A stretch of DNA of 64,000 bases, taken from assembly GCA_951804985.1 (NCBI GenBank), contig OX638133.1:2748501-2812500 (forward strand), written 5' to 3'. Of the stretch, positions 12,212 through 25,700 are shown piece after piece. Made by a program: the position numbers and the translations under genes. Position 1 is the first letter of the stretch. Every line of letters begins with the position of its first letter. A model generated the notes under the pieces. It did not search any database, was not told the DNA's origin, and saw only the letters and a program-made list of their open reading frames with translations. The stretch comes from Dryomyza anilis (Eukaryota; Arthropoda; Insecta; Diptera; Dryomyzidae).

Positions 12212-12980
12212 ATGAACACCAGTTTCAATGCCGAGCACGACACCAAACTGGCGGATCTGGTTTACGCCAACCCCGTGCTGTATGGAAAGGAACTGCGCTG
12301 CAATCCCTACGAAACCATGAAGAAAAAAATGGAGCTGTGGAAGAGCATCGCAGTATCCTTGGACTCAGACGGTAATTGTATTGATAATGTTACGTCTGCT
12401 AATTTCATGGTTCTTGAATATCTTTAGCAAAATACTGCATTACGCGATGGAAGGGTATGCGTGATCGATTTCGTCGAGAGCGACAGCGTTTGAAGGAGAC
12501 GGGCTCCAAAACATCGTCATGGGCTCTGTACGAGAAACTTAAATTCTTAACAAGTCATATCAAGTATAATAATGGGTACGCATGACTGACGACGCTGGAG
12601 CCAATAAAATCAATAATTCTTGCAAATCTCTTAGGCCTCAAAACAGAAAAGTTTCGACCCCTAATCACATTGCCAGTTTTAATGTAATGGATGCTGAAAA
12701 TCTAATTGAAGAGGTTTATGATGATGACCCATTGCAGGAGGCAATGGATGAGCAAACCTATATTGAGAGAGAATCTAATTATACTGTTTCGACAGCCGTC
12801 ACCTCTACGACATCGAATCAGGTGACACAACCAATTGGCTCGTACAAGCGTATCGAGGTTCTACTGGCGGGTATCGATGATGTCAACCGTACTAAGGCGG
12901 AGCGACGCATTGTCGCTTATCTTTGCCACTGTCAACTGAAATCACTGAATAATGAGGACATCGACGATGTTACTATATAA
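12212..12980 (+). CDS. MADF-BESS domain protein 1, 217 aa
   Basis: Probable DNA-binding transcription regulator. Three exons (12212-12371, 12428-12575, 12635-12980) join in phase to 654 coding bases. The N-terminal MADF domain (about residues 8-105) shows the hallmarks: LVYANPVLYG, an early YETMKKKMELWKSIA helix, then the Trp of ITRWKGMRDRFRRE and SSWALYEKLKFL. The C-terminus has a BESS-like helix pair (IDDVNRTKAERRIVAYLCHC, near 180-200), the usual protein-interaction module. The middle is acidic. Its paralogue begins 2.4 kb downstream in the same orientation with the same exon phases. AATAAA follows at about 13028. The ATG at 12212 is the first one in frame with the MADF start. Targets cannot be inferred. 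Confidence 0.9.
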
Positions 12981-15423
12981 AACATTGCATACACAAAATA
13001 TGTATTACATTACTTCGTACATAATAGGAATAAACTTGGATTTTTTTTTAAATTTACATTTTTAATCTGTTGATTAAATTAGGTATTTTAATTTCATAAT
13101 TTATTGGGCAAGGATTTGAAGTGTCGGTCATGACAAACCTAGGTTATGGCATTCATATAAGAATAAATTAAGTTGCGAATCAATTTAATAAATAATGAAC
13201 GAAATTAATATATTTTTTTATATATAAAGTAGTTTTGTAGAGTAATTTATAACAGGTATCGAATCCGTTTCATTTTTGAAACCGGTTTACATAAATTAGA
13301 AATAACCAAAACGGATAAGTACGGTTTCGATTTTAAAGTACATTGAAGAAAATATAAAAATGTTAGTTGATTACGTTTTATAAATGTGTTTTATAATAAT
13401 GTTTTATAATAAAATTGAATACTCTGTTTTTTGGGTAATCGGTTTAAATTTTATAATAAAATTGAATACTTTGTTTTTTGTGTAATCGGTTTAAAGTAAA
13501 AAAACAAGGGTTTTAATTGAACATATCGAGGATGTAACCGTGGTCACAATCGTAATGCACTCTGAAGAAATTGTCCCATTAAGTACTTAATGGTACGACT
13601 ATTAATCTTATGGTTCATGAATTAATAGTTTTTTCTTTTTGAATTAATAGTTTTTTCTTTTTGAATCAAAAGTTTTCTAATTAATTTGATAGTATTCGAA
13701 AAATTCAGTACCATAAATCTAAATATTTCAATATTATTATTTTTAAATAAATAAATACTATTGTTTTAATGGTATCCTCCTATAATAATAAACGTGGCAT
13801 AAAAAACATAAACACGAATATAAACTTGTTCGTGTTGTACGTCATGCTGCGTGTTTGTCTTTGCTCAAAATGGTCGCATGCGTTTTTTTTTTGTAATAAT
13901 CCACATAATTAATCGCGACATTGGTAAGGACTTAATGTATTTAATGTAAATTCCTATATTTAACTATTTTCTATTTATAACAGATAATAAATCGGACTTC
14001 TACGACGGACTCTAAATGCAGACTCAAGTATTGGAAACTGAAGCGAACATTGAATGTGCTATAACCTTTTGAAGTGTCCATTTATGTGTGTGATTTTTTA
14101 AATTCAGTTTCGACATTTAATTAAAATAAATTATACAGTAAATTAACTAAAATCCACTTTTGTTTTAATAAATTATTATGAAAATGTAATATACTATAAA
14201 ATTAATAATACGTATCATTAAATATTTATAGGTTTTGCTTATTGTAATTAAAGGAGCACAATATAAAATTTATGGTGCAACAAAATATTGTATTAACAGT
14301 TCCAATATTACTGAATTAATGGGACGCATGCTATTGACCAATTTTAATAGTATAAATTATTGTTTTTCTATTGAAATACTATTAATTTACCATGATTTTT
14401 TTTTCTGGGTGTGGGAAATGATACCGCATAAAGCGACGGAAGGTTTATTAGTTGGTTTAAAATGTTATTTTTATTTATTATAAAATATTTGAATATTACA
14501 AGGTTTGAGTTTTAAAAAGATATTTTTTGTATATTTAAATCTTAGGGACTGCAAAAATAGGTAGGGGTTTTACATAATTAGGCATAGTGACTTTTTATTC
14601 AGTATCCAGTTCGGTAACCATAAAACAAATTATTAAAAATGTTTATAATTATAGATAGCCAGCAGAATTATCTAAAAATAGTTTGGTGTTAATTCCTGAT
14701 TGAAAGCGGATAAACAAAGGAATGAAAATATTTACTACAAAAGAAATAAATACTGCAATCTACTGCAGATGTAATATGTAGCATTTGAATAATTCAATTC
14801 AAAATGCAGTCAAACCATTAAAAATGAATATGAATGTATTATATTAAGAAAAAATATAAGTGTCCACTGAGTATCTGCAAGTAAAGGGAACCTATCGTGT
14901 AAAAAAATGTTGTTTTCACTTTTATTAGAAGTCTGTAATAGAAAAACAAAAAATAAAAATTGCCACGACCTTCAAAAAATAGTGCTCTTTACTGCGGACT
15001 AGAATAAATAACCGTAGAACCCAACAAAAATAGAAATGCTGTAATATTTGTTCCGCATAGCTTTATTTACTACGCAAACTATATAAAATATATAAAATAA
15101 CTTTACTAGATGTCTGTCTCAGGTATTATATTTATTATTGTAAATTTTCTTAGAGTGTATTCAACGATTTAGTCGAACTGGCACACATCTCAAATATAAC
15201 TTTCAAAATTCGAATATTACAAGAAAAAGGCTCTTATCGAATATGAACAAATGTGGCCAGATAACTATAAATGCCTTATGCGTCATAAAATGGTGGCAGC
15301 ACTGTAAAAGTATACTGAAAAGAAACAGCTGAGTTTCTTGTGATTCTTAAATTCTTAAATGTAAATGTTTATCACATAAATTGTTGTTTGTGCTGTGTAA
15401 AAAGTGTTCAATGAAAAACCAAG
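12981..15423. other. Intergenic region between the MADF paralogues
   Basis: A 2.4-kb A/T-rich spacer. It includes a direct duplication at about 13,395-13,500 (TTTTATAATAAAATTGAATACT then TGTTTTTTG.GTAATCGGTTTAAA, twice at a spacing near 54) and a short one near 13,625-13,660 (GAATTAATAGTTTTTTCTTT twice). An ORF at 14,235-14,483 has no domain or codon bias. Sequence close to the second gene should contain its promoter. Confidence 0.5.
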
Positions 15424-16262
15424 ATGAAGACCAGCCACAAACAAAATCGACCCTTTGACTTTAAGCTCATCAACCTGGTCGAGCCGAATCCGGTGCTGTA
15501 CCAGCGCCAAATTGGTCTTTCGACATATGAATCAATGAAAGCCAAAAATGAAATATGGAAGGTGATAGCGGAACAAATGAACTCCGATGGTACGTGCTAC
15601 AATGCTCAATTTTAAATTTAATTTAATAAAGTATTTCTGTAGTTGATTTTTGCATCAGTCGTTGGAGCAACCTTAGGGGCCAGTTCCAGAAGGAGCTGCG
15701 ACACTGCCGCTATCTCTGTCCCAAATTGGGCATTATTAAAGGTTCGACCTGGCCATACTTGGAGCGACTGAAATTTCTGGAGAGCACAGTACAGTTCACT
15801 AGGTAAACGTTTAGTTGAACGTAGAATCATTTTGCTCAAATTCTTTTTTGTTTTATACCGCAAAGACCGCAGCGAGTTAGTATGCGTAGAAAAAAACCGA
15901 AGAAATTGGAGGAGGAAGCACGCATTTGGCATGATGAGAGCGAAAGTTCGCCGGATGACGAAATGTCCGAGATAAAAGTCGAGGAAAACATGGAAGAGGA
16001 TATCATAGAAAATGTGCCTGTCGAAGAACAGATAGAAGAACACATTGAGGAGCAAATCACAGAGCAGATTGTTATCATTGAAGAAGCGCCAAAATCAATC
16101 ATTTTGAATGAACAACTCGACTGTAATTCGCTAATGAACACCTTAATGGAAGGACTAAACGATGAAAATCGGGCTCGCGTCGAACGTCGAATAATGGCGT
16201 TTTTGTGCAAATGCCAGCTCAGAGCATTGCTTGACGCCGATATCAACGATTTAGTTGTGTAG
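15424..16262 (+). CDS. MADF-BESS domain protein 2, 240 aa
   Basis: Probable transcription regulator, paralogous to the gene at 12.2 kb. Exons 15424-15589, 15643-15802 and 15866-16262 give 723 coding bases. Splice phases (1 then 2) match the first gene exactly. The MADF domain (about 10-108) shows LVEPNPVLYQ, YESMKAKNEIWKVIAEQM, CISRWSNLRGQFQKEL and STWPYLERLKFL. A basic KKPKK patch, which could be a nuclear localisation signal, follows at the start of exon 3. Next comes a strongly acidic Glu/Ile run with repeated EEQIEEHIEEQITEQI (about 150-172), then the BESS-like LNDENRARVERRIMAFLCKC near the end. The acidic Glu run is absent from paralogue 1. Its stop is 118 bases from the Uqcc1 stop on the other strand. 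Confidence 0.9.
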
Positions 16263-16380
16263 ATAATTTTAAGTTTTCTCCCGTAAATTTCCCACGCAAA
16301 CACAAACACTTGAATGCATTACATGTAAATATTAAACTAACTTTTATTCAAATAGTTGTACATTATATTTCAACGCGTTG

Positions 16381-17429
16381 CTAAACAGTTATTTTTTCCA
16401 AATTCAACCAAGGAACCTTAGGCTTAATTAGAAACTCATCGCGGTTTAGATTGTCCAACATCACAATCTGTTGTCGCACATACACTACCAGGCGTTCGAT
16501 TTTCTCGTATTCATCGCAGTTCATTTCGAAGAAACGACGCCAAAGTGCGGCGGCCAAAACGCGATCGTCGGACATGGCGCCCTCATCGTAGGCTATCAGT
16601 GCTGCCTGGAACTGTTCCGAAAGCACTTCGATTTGCTGACGCGTTCTTGATGGGTTATTAGCCTATAATAGAGCGAAGATTTAAGTTTTTATTTAGTTTA
16701 TATGGAGTCCAGAACCTACCCCAAGCTTTTTGGCGCGTGTGTTGACATCACCCCACATAGCCTCCACTATGCAGTTGCGCAGAAAACGTCCATCTTCGCC
16801 AGATTCAGCACCCTCGGCCATTGCGCGCACCAACAACATCCACACGTGCAGTTCGGTGACCAGAAACCAGGAATTGAAGGTGTTTGGCAAGTTGAAGTCG
16901 CGAAAGAAATTCAAATAGTTTATTTTGTCGGCAACGCTTTCGTATAACATGTGACTGGATACCTTTAGACGCTATTATTACGAGAGAAAGATCGATACAC
17001 TCCAAAAACGTCGTTCGAGTTCAAATTTTGAATTATACATACCGCCTTTGAGTTGGGTGCAAATCCAACTTTTGTCAGCACGCGTTTAATGATGCCCGCT
17101 TCTTGCTTTTCAGCATTTTCTATCAAACCAGTAGCATCTGTCGAGTATTGTGAACGTGCACTTAGGTCGCCCCAGAAACGTCCTGGCGTATTGGGGACTG
17201 TCCAGCAGTCATTTGTCTGCTGCGTAAGTATTGCAGCTTGCAATTGCGAGATCTAAAAATCGTGGTAAACTCTTCAGCTTCGAATTCAGATGGCCAAATG
17301 TTTATATAAGCCATAGCTTCCCCACATAAAAGATAACTAACGAATTTGCTTTGCATTGTCGTCGCAACTTACCACTGGCAGAGTGTGCCTCGCTTTTCCC
17401 AAAGTTGCTATTATTCTTGTACACAACAT
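16381..17429 (-). CDS. Uqcc1: Ubiquinol-cytochrome c reductase assembly factor 1 (CBP3 family), 263 aa
   Basis: Mitochondrial chaperone needed to assemble cytochrome b into respiratory complex III; homologue of yeast Cbp3. Exons in transcript order: 17373-17429, 17043-17252, 16720-16962, 16381-16662; each coding length is a multiple of three, so all introns are phase 0. The first exon encodes an Arg/Lys-containing, acid-free leader ([19 protein letters not shown]), a good matrix-targeting sequence. Family signatures are [59 protein letters not shown] and [12 protein letters not shown]. The length fits the family. The start ATG at 17429 is too close to its exon edge for the ORF to be obvious, but it joins in frame. 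It lies tail-to-tail with MADF gene 2, so their 3' UTRs probably overlap. Confidence 0.93.
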
Positions 17430-19723
17430 TTTATTGTTTTAATTATTTTAATTGAAGAATTTCCTTATTTTCTCAAAACAAGAACCGCAACGCGAAATCA
17501 GCTGCAATAAGTCAAATCGGATTGTCAAAAAAATAATAATAAATGCCATTGTTACCAGTTCAATATTTTAAATTTTTCGTGCATTGTTGCCAAATCTAAA
17601 TTTCCATCTAAATTTTAAAATTGATATAAATAAAAATGAATTTTAAAATAATTATTTTTTAATTAAAATTGTATTATATGATATATACTATAGTATATAC
17701 TACATAATAGAATAAAGATGCAATAAAAAAAAAAACAATTATTACAAAAAATATGAATAAAAAAAAAAGGAATGAAATTTATTTTTAGATATGGAAACAT
17801 TTTTCAATGTTTTAAATGTAAAATTCTTATACATAGAGCAGTCTGTCTTTGGTGTAGTCTTTGAGGTACCTACTTCTTCAGCTGCTTATTAAAAAAATAT
17901 AAATTCCGCCATTTTGAATTAATTTTGTGTTATACCTTCTTATCTGATAATAAATGCCAATACACTTTTTCCATCACAACATATGTACAACATCTGTATA
18001 GATCGCCATTTAAAAAAATGATTCCATTACTATTTTGAATATGTATTGTGAAATTTGTATTGGAATGAGTCACATTTAGGGATATCTTTTTGGCAATCCA
18101 ATGCTTTTTAACCGAATGATTAAAAGCCGAAAAACAATATTTTATAAGGTTGTCTTGCTAGTTTTCCTAACACACAGAGTACCAAATATATAAAAGAAAA
18201 TATATAGAAATTACATAAAATTCTAAGGCATTTAAAATCAAATTATTAATTTATCTATATTATAAATATAAAAGAAAATATATAGAAATTACATAAAATT
18301 CTAAGGCATTTAAAATCAAATTATTAATTTATCTATATTCATTTCACAAAATCATGTAGTCAGTTTTAAATTAATTTGCCACCATAAGTTCACTTTTTTT
18401 GAAATCAGTAGTTTGTTTAGGCTTGTTTATGTAAAATATAAATGATTTTTTTTTGAGTTTCACAAATAAATTGTTGCATATGTGCTCATTTTTTAATAAT
18501 TTAAATTAAGTACATTTAATTTTTTGATAGTGTACTTTTGGGTAGCTTAAATGAAAAGGTATTTTAAAATGCACGCAACACTGAAGAGAGATCAGTGATG
18601 TTTTTAATGATAAATAAGGTACAAAAATAAATTTAATAGGATAAATGTGGGTATTTTTTTGCAGTATGTCTAGTTTTCATTACGTAATTTTGAGCCATAT
18701 TTGTGTTCTTTAGATTAGGATAACGATGCAGAAAGTTTTCATTAACCAAGACAAACGAAATCAAAATGTCATTGGCCAACAGGTCAGCATTTTTTTTTAA
18801 ACCAAGCAATTTTATTTGAATTAACTAGTATTTTAATAATAAATGAACAATTTTAAGAAATTTAATTTTCTCTAAATGTTTCACTAAAAAATTATATATG
18901 TGGTAAAATTCCAATTCTTCAATAGAAGTTCAATAATTGAATAAATTTAAAATTTTGTTTGAATACATTAGTTTTTGTATTTTTAGTGTTGATAAATGGA
19001 ACTTTTTGCAGAGATATTTTTAGTTCTACTTAATATTTTTGTAAATATTGTTAGTTTAGTTTTTAAGGTATTTACTTGCACTGTAAATAACCTGTAATTA
19101 TATGTTTTGGTTTTGGAGGCTTTATTAACTACAATAAAAATATGAAAAAAATCAAATTTTCACTAAATTACAATTTATCAATTAAATACCATTTTTTAAG
19201 TGATATACAACTCTTTGTGCTCTTTATTAAAACACTAATATTCCATTTATTATTTTATACACACTATTCTCTTTTAAATCTTTATAAAAACTCTTCATAA
19301 AAACGATGAAATCATATGAATATATATTCGAAAGGAACATTTGGGAAGAAACCGTATTAAAGTTAAAATCTCATGGGTAATACCATTTCCCACTTTCATT
19401 TAAAATCCCATTCGTGGTATTTATACCAAAAGGTGCAACACTGTGACCAAAGTAGGCTTTGAAAACAACATCACAACGGCATTTTCTGTCAAAGGTACGC
19501 CAAGTACAGCACAAAGCGAAAAAAGAAAAACTGCGAACATTGAAACGGGCGTCATTTTTCAGTATCGCCTTTTGATGCTGTTTAAAATTCCAATAAAAAA
19601 AATAAACCAACGTTTGCTTATTATTTACTGTTAAATTATTTTTGTAATTGCCAACATTTCAATAAATTTTTTAAATTCCTTGAGCTCCAATAAAACAAAA
19701 CTAATTCCTCGAAGTGCAACAAA
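17430..19723. other. Divergent intergenic region, Uqcc1 / Cap-G
   Basis: A 2.3-kb A/T-rich spacer containing the start regions of two divergent genes. Between 18,185 and 18,345 a segment of about 78 bases (AAAGAAAATATATAGAAATT ... TTATCTATATT) is present twice in direct tandem and almost identical, so the duplication is recent. Nothing else was recognised; short ORFs near 19,371-19,634 are not convincing. Confidence 0.55.
19439..19449 (-). promoter_or_regulatory. Motif-1-like element upstream of Cap-G
   Basis: On the minus strand TGGTCACAGTG matches Motif 1 (YGGTCACACTR) except for one base. It lies 275 bases before the Cap-G ATG. Motif 1 is found in TATA-less promoters of broadly expressed fly genes, which suits a mitotic gene. 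This is a short match, so it is tentative. Confidence 0.35.
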
Positions 19724-22700
19724 ATGGGTCGAAAGCGAAAGGTTCCCGTAGTGGACGAGGAGAAGGAAAACGAAGATAGTCGCGTCACACAAACACAGCT
19801 GCAGCACAATAGTTCCAGTGCGTCCAACAGCACGACGTTGCTTCACCAGGGACCGATGTACACGATCATGTCCAATGTGCAGCTAAACGAAACCTTCCAC
19901 AAAAAGTACATCAAGGAGATGCAACAACTGTACGCGAAGGTAAGTGCCGCCGCGACGCAACTGTACCCGCGTTGCACAATTGCAGGCGAAACATTTTTCA
20001 CTATCATTTAATTTTCGTCAGATGGATCATGATGCTTTTAGTTTTACATTTATTAAAATGCTAAAGTCCGCCATGGAGGCGGACGAGGGCAACGATTACG
20101 CGAATACGACGCTGCTGTTCTGCGCCAAGTTTGTCAGTTCATATGACAGCGAGGACACGCATCCGATATTGGTGGATATCAGCAAGTGGCTGCTGACGGT
20201 AGGTTTTTGATAGGCATGCAATAGAATGCGACTTCTAATATTTCAGTTATTCTTATAGACGATTTCGAACAATCCGCACATACGCTTTCGCCTCTGCCAG
20301 TTTGTAAATATGATACTGAACGCACTGGGCGCCGAGGCCGCGTTAGATGATTGCATCTGCGACAACATTATGGAGTATATGCTGGCGCGTTTACGTGACG
20401 TGTCGCCCAGCGTGCGTGTGCAGGCCATACTGGCGCTGCAGCGTCTGCAAGTGCCCGATAATCCAGACGATCCGGTGCTGCGCGCGTATCAGTTTCACTT
20501 GTGCTCGGATCCGTCGCCGCGCGTGCGTCAGGCGGTCATCACATCGATGGGACGCAACTACAACACGATACCATATATATTGGATCGGTTGTGGGACGTG
20601 GATGAGAAAGTGCGTCGCCATACGTATCTGCACATGAGCAGCTACCCGGTGAAGTCGTACAAAGTGTCGCAGCGACTGACGCTGATGGAGCAGGGACTCA
20701 ACGACCGATCGGACATGGTGCGCAAGGTCGTGATTACCATAATGCTGAAGCAGTGGATCGAGTCGTATCAGAAGAATCTCATACTGCTGGTGTCCGGTTT
20801 GAAACTGGATTCGAGTGATGTAGAGATTGATCGTTTTCGCAAGATTGCGAAACTAACGTTAAAAGAAATTTTCAAGTAAGTTTTAAAAATAAAAATAATC
20901 TAAAAAAAAAAAAAAAATTCAAAAAAAAAAATTAGTTCTCTGAAATTTCAATTTTTCACTAAAAATTCGACTTTTAATTAGACATTTAATTTCTCACGAG
21001 AAATTCCATTTTTACTAGAAATGAAAATTTTCAATTGTTTTAAAAATTATTACTTTCTTTATAATAAAGGCATCAGAGCATGGACGATATTATTGCATGT
21101 CTACCTCTAGAAGAGGAGGGCGAATTTCACAAATGCGTATTGCATGAGAAACTCACCATTGAGTTGTCGCTCTACTGGCAGTGCTTGACGGAGCATCTGC
21201 AGGACGGTACTTCCGCGGAGGATCTAGAGCGCATTCTGCCGGAATTGAGCGCATTCTGCACCTACATTGAGCAGTGAGTTTTATTTGAAATTTTTCTATT
21301 ATGTGCACAAAATACAAGCAAATACTTTGCAGTTACTGCCAGTCGCACAAGGGTCCTTTGGACAAATTCGAGCAGATGGAGTTTCAGTATATACTGCTTT
21401 CGCTGATGGAGATACTCTACACCTTCGATCTGGGCGATGAGATCGGGCGCGACAATCTCAAGAAGTTGCTCACTACAATATTGAAAAACTACACGCTGGA
21501 CGAGAAGATAATTGAGGTTATTGTTAAGTGTGCAGAGAACCTGATTAGCAATAAGATGGAACGACTACAGGTATGTTTTTTTATTATTTTGAATTAATAC
21601 TTTTTAAAATTTTAATCGAAAATTATATCAAATCCTTAATATTTAATCATTCTTATAATTTTATCATTTGTATCTTAGTATTTTGTCGATATCATCCAAG
21701 AAACCTGCGAATTAAATTCGAAACAAAACGATTTAATACACGATCGCTCGCTTATAAGTGATCTGATGCGACGCTCGTCGGATGCAAGCCTTAATCTGAA
21801 GCTGTCATCGCTGAAGGTGAAGATACTCGATCTGGAGGAACAGGAGATGATTTGTCATCAGCGCAAGGACTATGTGAATGCGCATAAGATTGAGGAGGAG
21901 AAGAATGCCTGCACTGAAGAGTATACGAATCTTTTGAAGCCGCTGTTGGAAATTCATTCGGTAAGTTTTGGTTTTAAATAAGAGTTGCAAATTTTACGTT
22001 TTTTTCAAGTTTAACACCTCTTAATTTTTATAGTTTTATTATGAGTTATAAAATATATAAATATTACTATTAACCATTCTTCCTTTAGCCCTCACTGCAA
22101 CAACAGCCCAAGAAAGTCACGCACGAGACCATTTTAAAGTGCCTGCAGTTGGCGTATTACATGGTGGCCTCGCGACATGTGAGCTCCTTGACGCCGAATG
22201 TCTGCAAATTGTACAACGTAAGTGCAAACAATTTTTTTGTATTTTTAACTTTTTTCATTTAGAATCGGTTGTATAAATTTTTAGCATTATTCGATGGAAA
22301 TCGGAAATTGAATTATGACTATTTGTAATTTGGTTATGCAACATATTTTAATTTGTTTTTTTTTATATAATTATTTTTTTTTTTCATATAATTAATTTTA
22401 TTTTATATAATTATTTTTTTATACAATTTTTTTATTTTTTAATTTTTTTTTTTATTTTAATTTTTTTTATTTTATTTTTTTTTGTTTTTTTTTATTTTTT
22501 TGTTTTTTTTTTTAATTTTTTTGTTTTTTTTTTATATTTTTTTAATTATTATTTTTTTTGTAGGATTTTATTTGCCGCCATTTAGCATCCAATCAAATTG
22601 CGATTCGCGATTGGGCTCTGCGCTGCGGCACAGCGTTCAGCATGTTGTACGAGGCACTGTCGAAAGATGTTTTTGAGGAGTTGTATTCACAATTTTATAA

Positions 22701-25700
22701 AAATCACAATATACGCATTTGGAAAACGTCTATTGCGTGCATATTTGAGCTGCTAGACAGGTAAATTTTATAAATATGTTAAGAGTAATTCTAACACGCA
22801 ATATTACATGTACTTTACAAACTAATAAATTAGTGGGCAAACTAATGTCGATGAATTCTATAAGTAGTAGTAGCAAAAAAAAAAAAAATACTTGCACGAG
22901 TTGTAGAAATTAATTTAAATAAGTAAAGAAAGATACCCAATAAATACTCGAAATATGGGCTGAAATGTAAAAACGCGGATATGCCCGTTATGGAAGTGAC
23001 ATTACATCACAATATTAAGTGGTAAAAACGGAACTAGCCATAAATACGGTAGTTGATAAGGATATTAATTTCTATGTGCAAAATCTGGCTCCGTTCTGGA
23101 CACATACTTGCGCCTGTTACCGTAATTTCGATTGCAACTACAATTTACCATTTTATGTAAAAAATAAGGCAACATTACGTGCACGTTATTACGTCGCAGA
23201 AACGGCTCAAACGGTTCCCATATTTACGGCTTAAAATACGCATAACCAATTTTACGTGTCAAATTCGGATACGTTACGGCTTTACTTATTTTAAGGCAAT
23301 ATTTTTTTGAAGTACAAAAAATTATTTAGTAAAATAAGTTTTGACTTCAATTTTTATATTCAATTTCATATTCTGAAACAAGTTACTCTGTAACTTAGAT
23401 TATTTGATCATAGTTTATCAGTCACATTTTCAAATTAAATTTATTTCCACTTTCTGTGTCTCAAAACGAAATACGAAACTAAAATTTTACCTCAATATAT
23501 CATCACACTAATTAAGATTTCATGTTACTTGACTTTTAAAACATTAAAATTTTGTTTAAAAAAAATTACGTCATTTTCGTCTAATAGTCATTCGTTTCAA
23601 AATACAGACAGAGGCACTATGTTTAAAATAGATACCATTTTGTCTATAGCCAACATATTACAAATATTTCATGTCAATTTTCACTGCTAGCTAGAATAGG
23701 GTTATATATCTTAGCGTCGGTAGCTCAAGATTAGTGCGTTGGACTGCGAGCCGAAAGGTCTCAGGTTCAAGACTAACAACATCTTTTCATAGAAAAGATT
23801 TTTCTTTACTGCGCTACCTCTCGGCGGAAGTAAATGGAAAACTGCTCCTAGGTATTAAATGCATTATTTGGAACAATCTCAACATTTTTATATCTCGAGT
23901 AAAGACGAGAATATAGAACTGTTTTAAATGAATATCTTGTCGGCCGCATGACACACAACAATTACAAATTATATGTGGGATTAGAGACGAAACCAAAAGT
24001 ATGATTCATTACGATTCACTTTAGAACAAACACACAAAACATATGTTTTGTTTTTTGTTTTGCAGTTGCGAATATGTTTACTTTTTAAAATATTAAAAAT
24101 TTTGTATTTCGATATTTAACAAAATCTCAACACATACATAATATTTTTCGAATGTTATTTTTGTGAAAAAAGTTAATACTGAATATTTATACGAAAAATG
24201 TGTAGCCCTATTCTGGCACGACCCTGCAGTGTAAAGGACTGGTTGTATACTAGTATTGGTCTAGTTCTCCGTGTCATTTTTTCAATGTTCATGTCTTACG
24301 ATGTGTCAATTGTCCACTCTTGCATTACATATAAATAGTTTCTTAACTAGTTTCTTTTAACCAGTCAATAGAGTAAAATTAGAACACTAGACAAAAAAAA
24401 AAAAAACGATTAACATAGTCCAGCGTATCAGATTCCAGCGGTTTCGCTGTCTTGGTCATGTGGAACGTATGGATGAAATGGCTCCAATCAAGAAGGATCT
24501 TGAAATGAGGGTCGATGGTAGACAGCGTATGATTTTTATGAGCAGACAAGACACAAATGTAAGGGTCTTTCACATAGGCCCTTTGTTAAATTTTGTAAGT
24601 CCAAGGAAAGATATAATAATAATCGCACGATGTCCTAATACAAAATAAAAAAAAAAGATGCTTGCTCCAAACTAAATAAATACAATTTAATTTGTATTTC
24701 AAAATTTATTTTGTATTTGACAATTTTGATACGTTCCTCTATGAAACAATTTTTAACTGGTTTTCTATGCATCCATTTTAACGAGTTACCGATCTAGAAA
24801 CTTGGTTACTAATTTGAATATTACATATTTATGCTTCAAGTTGAGTTTTTACTGCAGGGGAGTCACAAATTAAAATCGGCCCCAATAGTGTTCTTTGTAA
24901 CAATTTCGTATTCTGTCAATTTTATTTTCTAAACATAGAAAATAGTTGAATGCATGATTTATTTGTATCATGGTTGAATGTAGAAAAAATGAATGAAGTG
25001 AATCAATTGTCATTTGTAACAATTGTTATTGATAACAATTGCTGTTGCTCTCTAGAATAGGTCTTTAACATGGAATTTGATATAGGCGTTTATGACAATC
25101 TTTAAAACAAAAAAACAAAACAATTATAATTTAGTTTTAAGTTCCAGGTTAATTTTGCCAATACTCAGCAAACCAATCGATATTGAAACAATGTCGTTTG
25201 ATGGCCCAAAATATATTTTTTCATAATGTATAAATATATGAAAATGATAGAGTATCGGTTTATGTCGTTATAGTTATCGAAAAGTTTTTTTTTTTTTTTC
25301 AATATACAAATTTTGTATGTTTAAACTTTTTTTTAATTCAATTTCAAAATATTTTGTGTTTCATATCAAAAAATTGTCAATATTTTATCGAATTCTTAAA
25401 TTATCGTCAAATGGCTTGAGGGTATTAACGGGCCAATAGTTTTTGAAAAAACCTATCGGCCATTCAACGTCAAACCAGGCACTTTTGAGATTTACTATTT
25501 TTGATTTCATTGAAAATTTGCACTCATGTTCTATTTTGAAAAATATTTGAACGTGTCTAATGTTAAAAAAAAAATCGTTGAAATTCAACATTTAGCATTC
25601 AGTTAAATTACTGTAGCACGTGAACCATCATTTCTTGTTATGTTTCTATTACGGCCGGTTGCATAAAACTTTTAACTTCAGTTAAAGATAATCTTACAGT

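Noticed and set aside
14235..14483. 82-codon ORF between the MADF genes
   Set aside because: A/T-rich, no initiation context, domain or splice partner seen.
22482..22676. Hydrophobic ORF
   Set aside because: Poly-T intron running into Cap-G exon 8 in the wrong frame.
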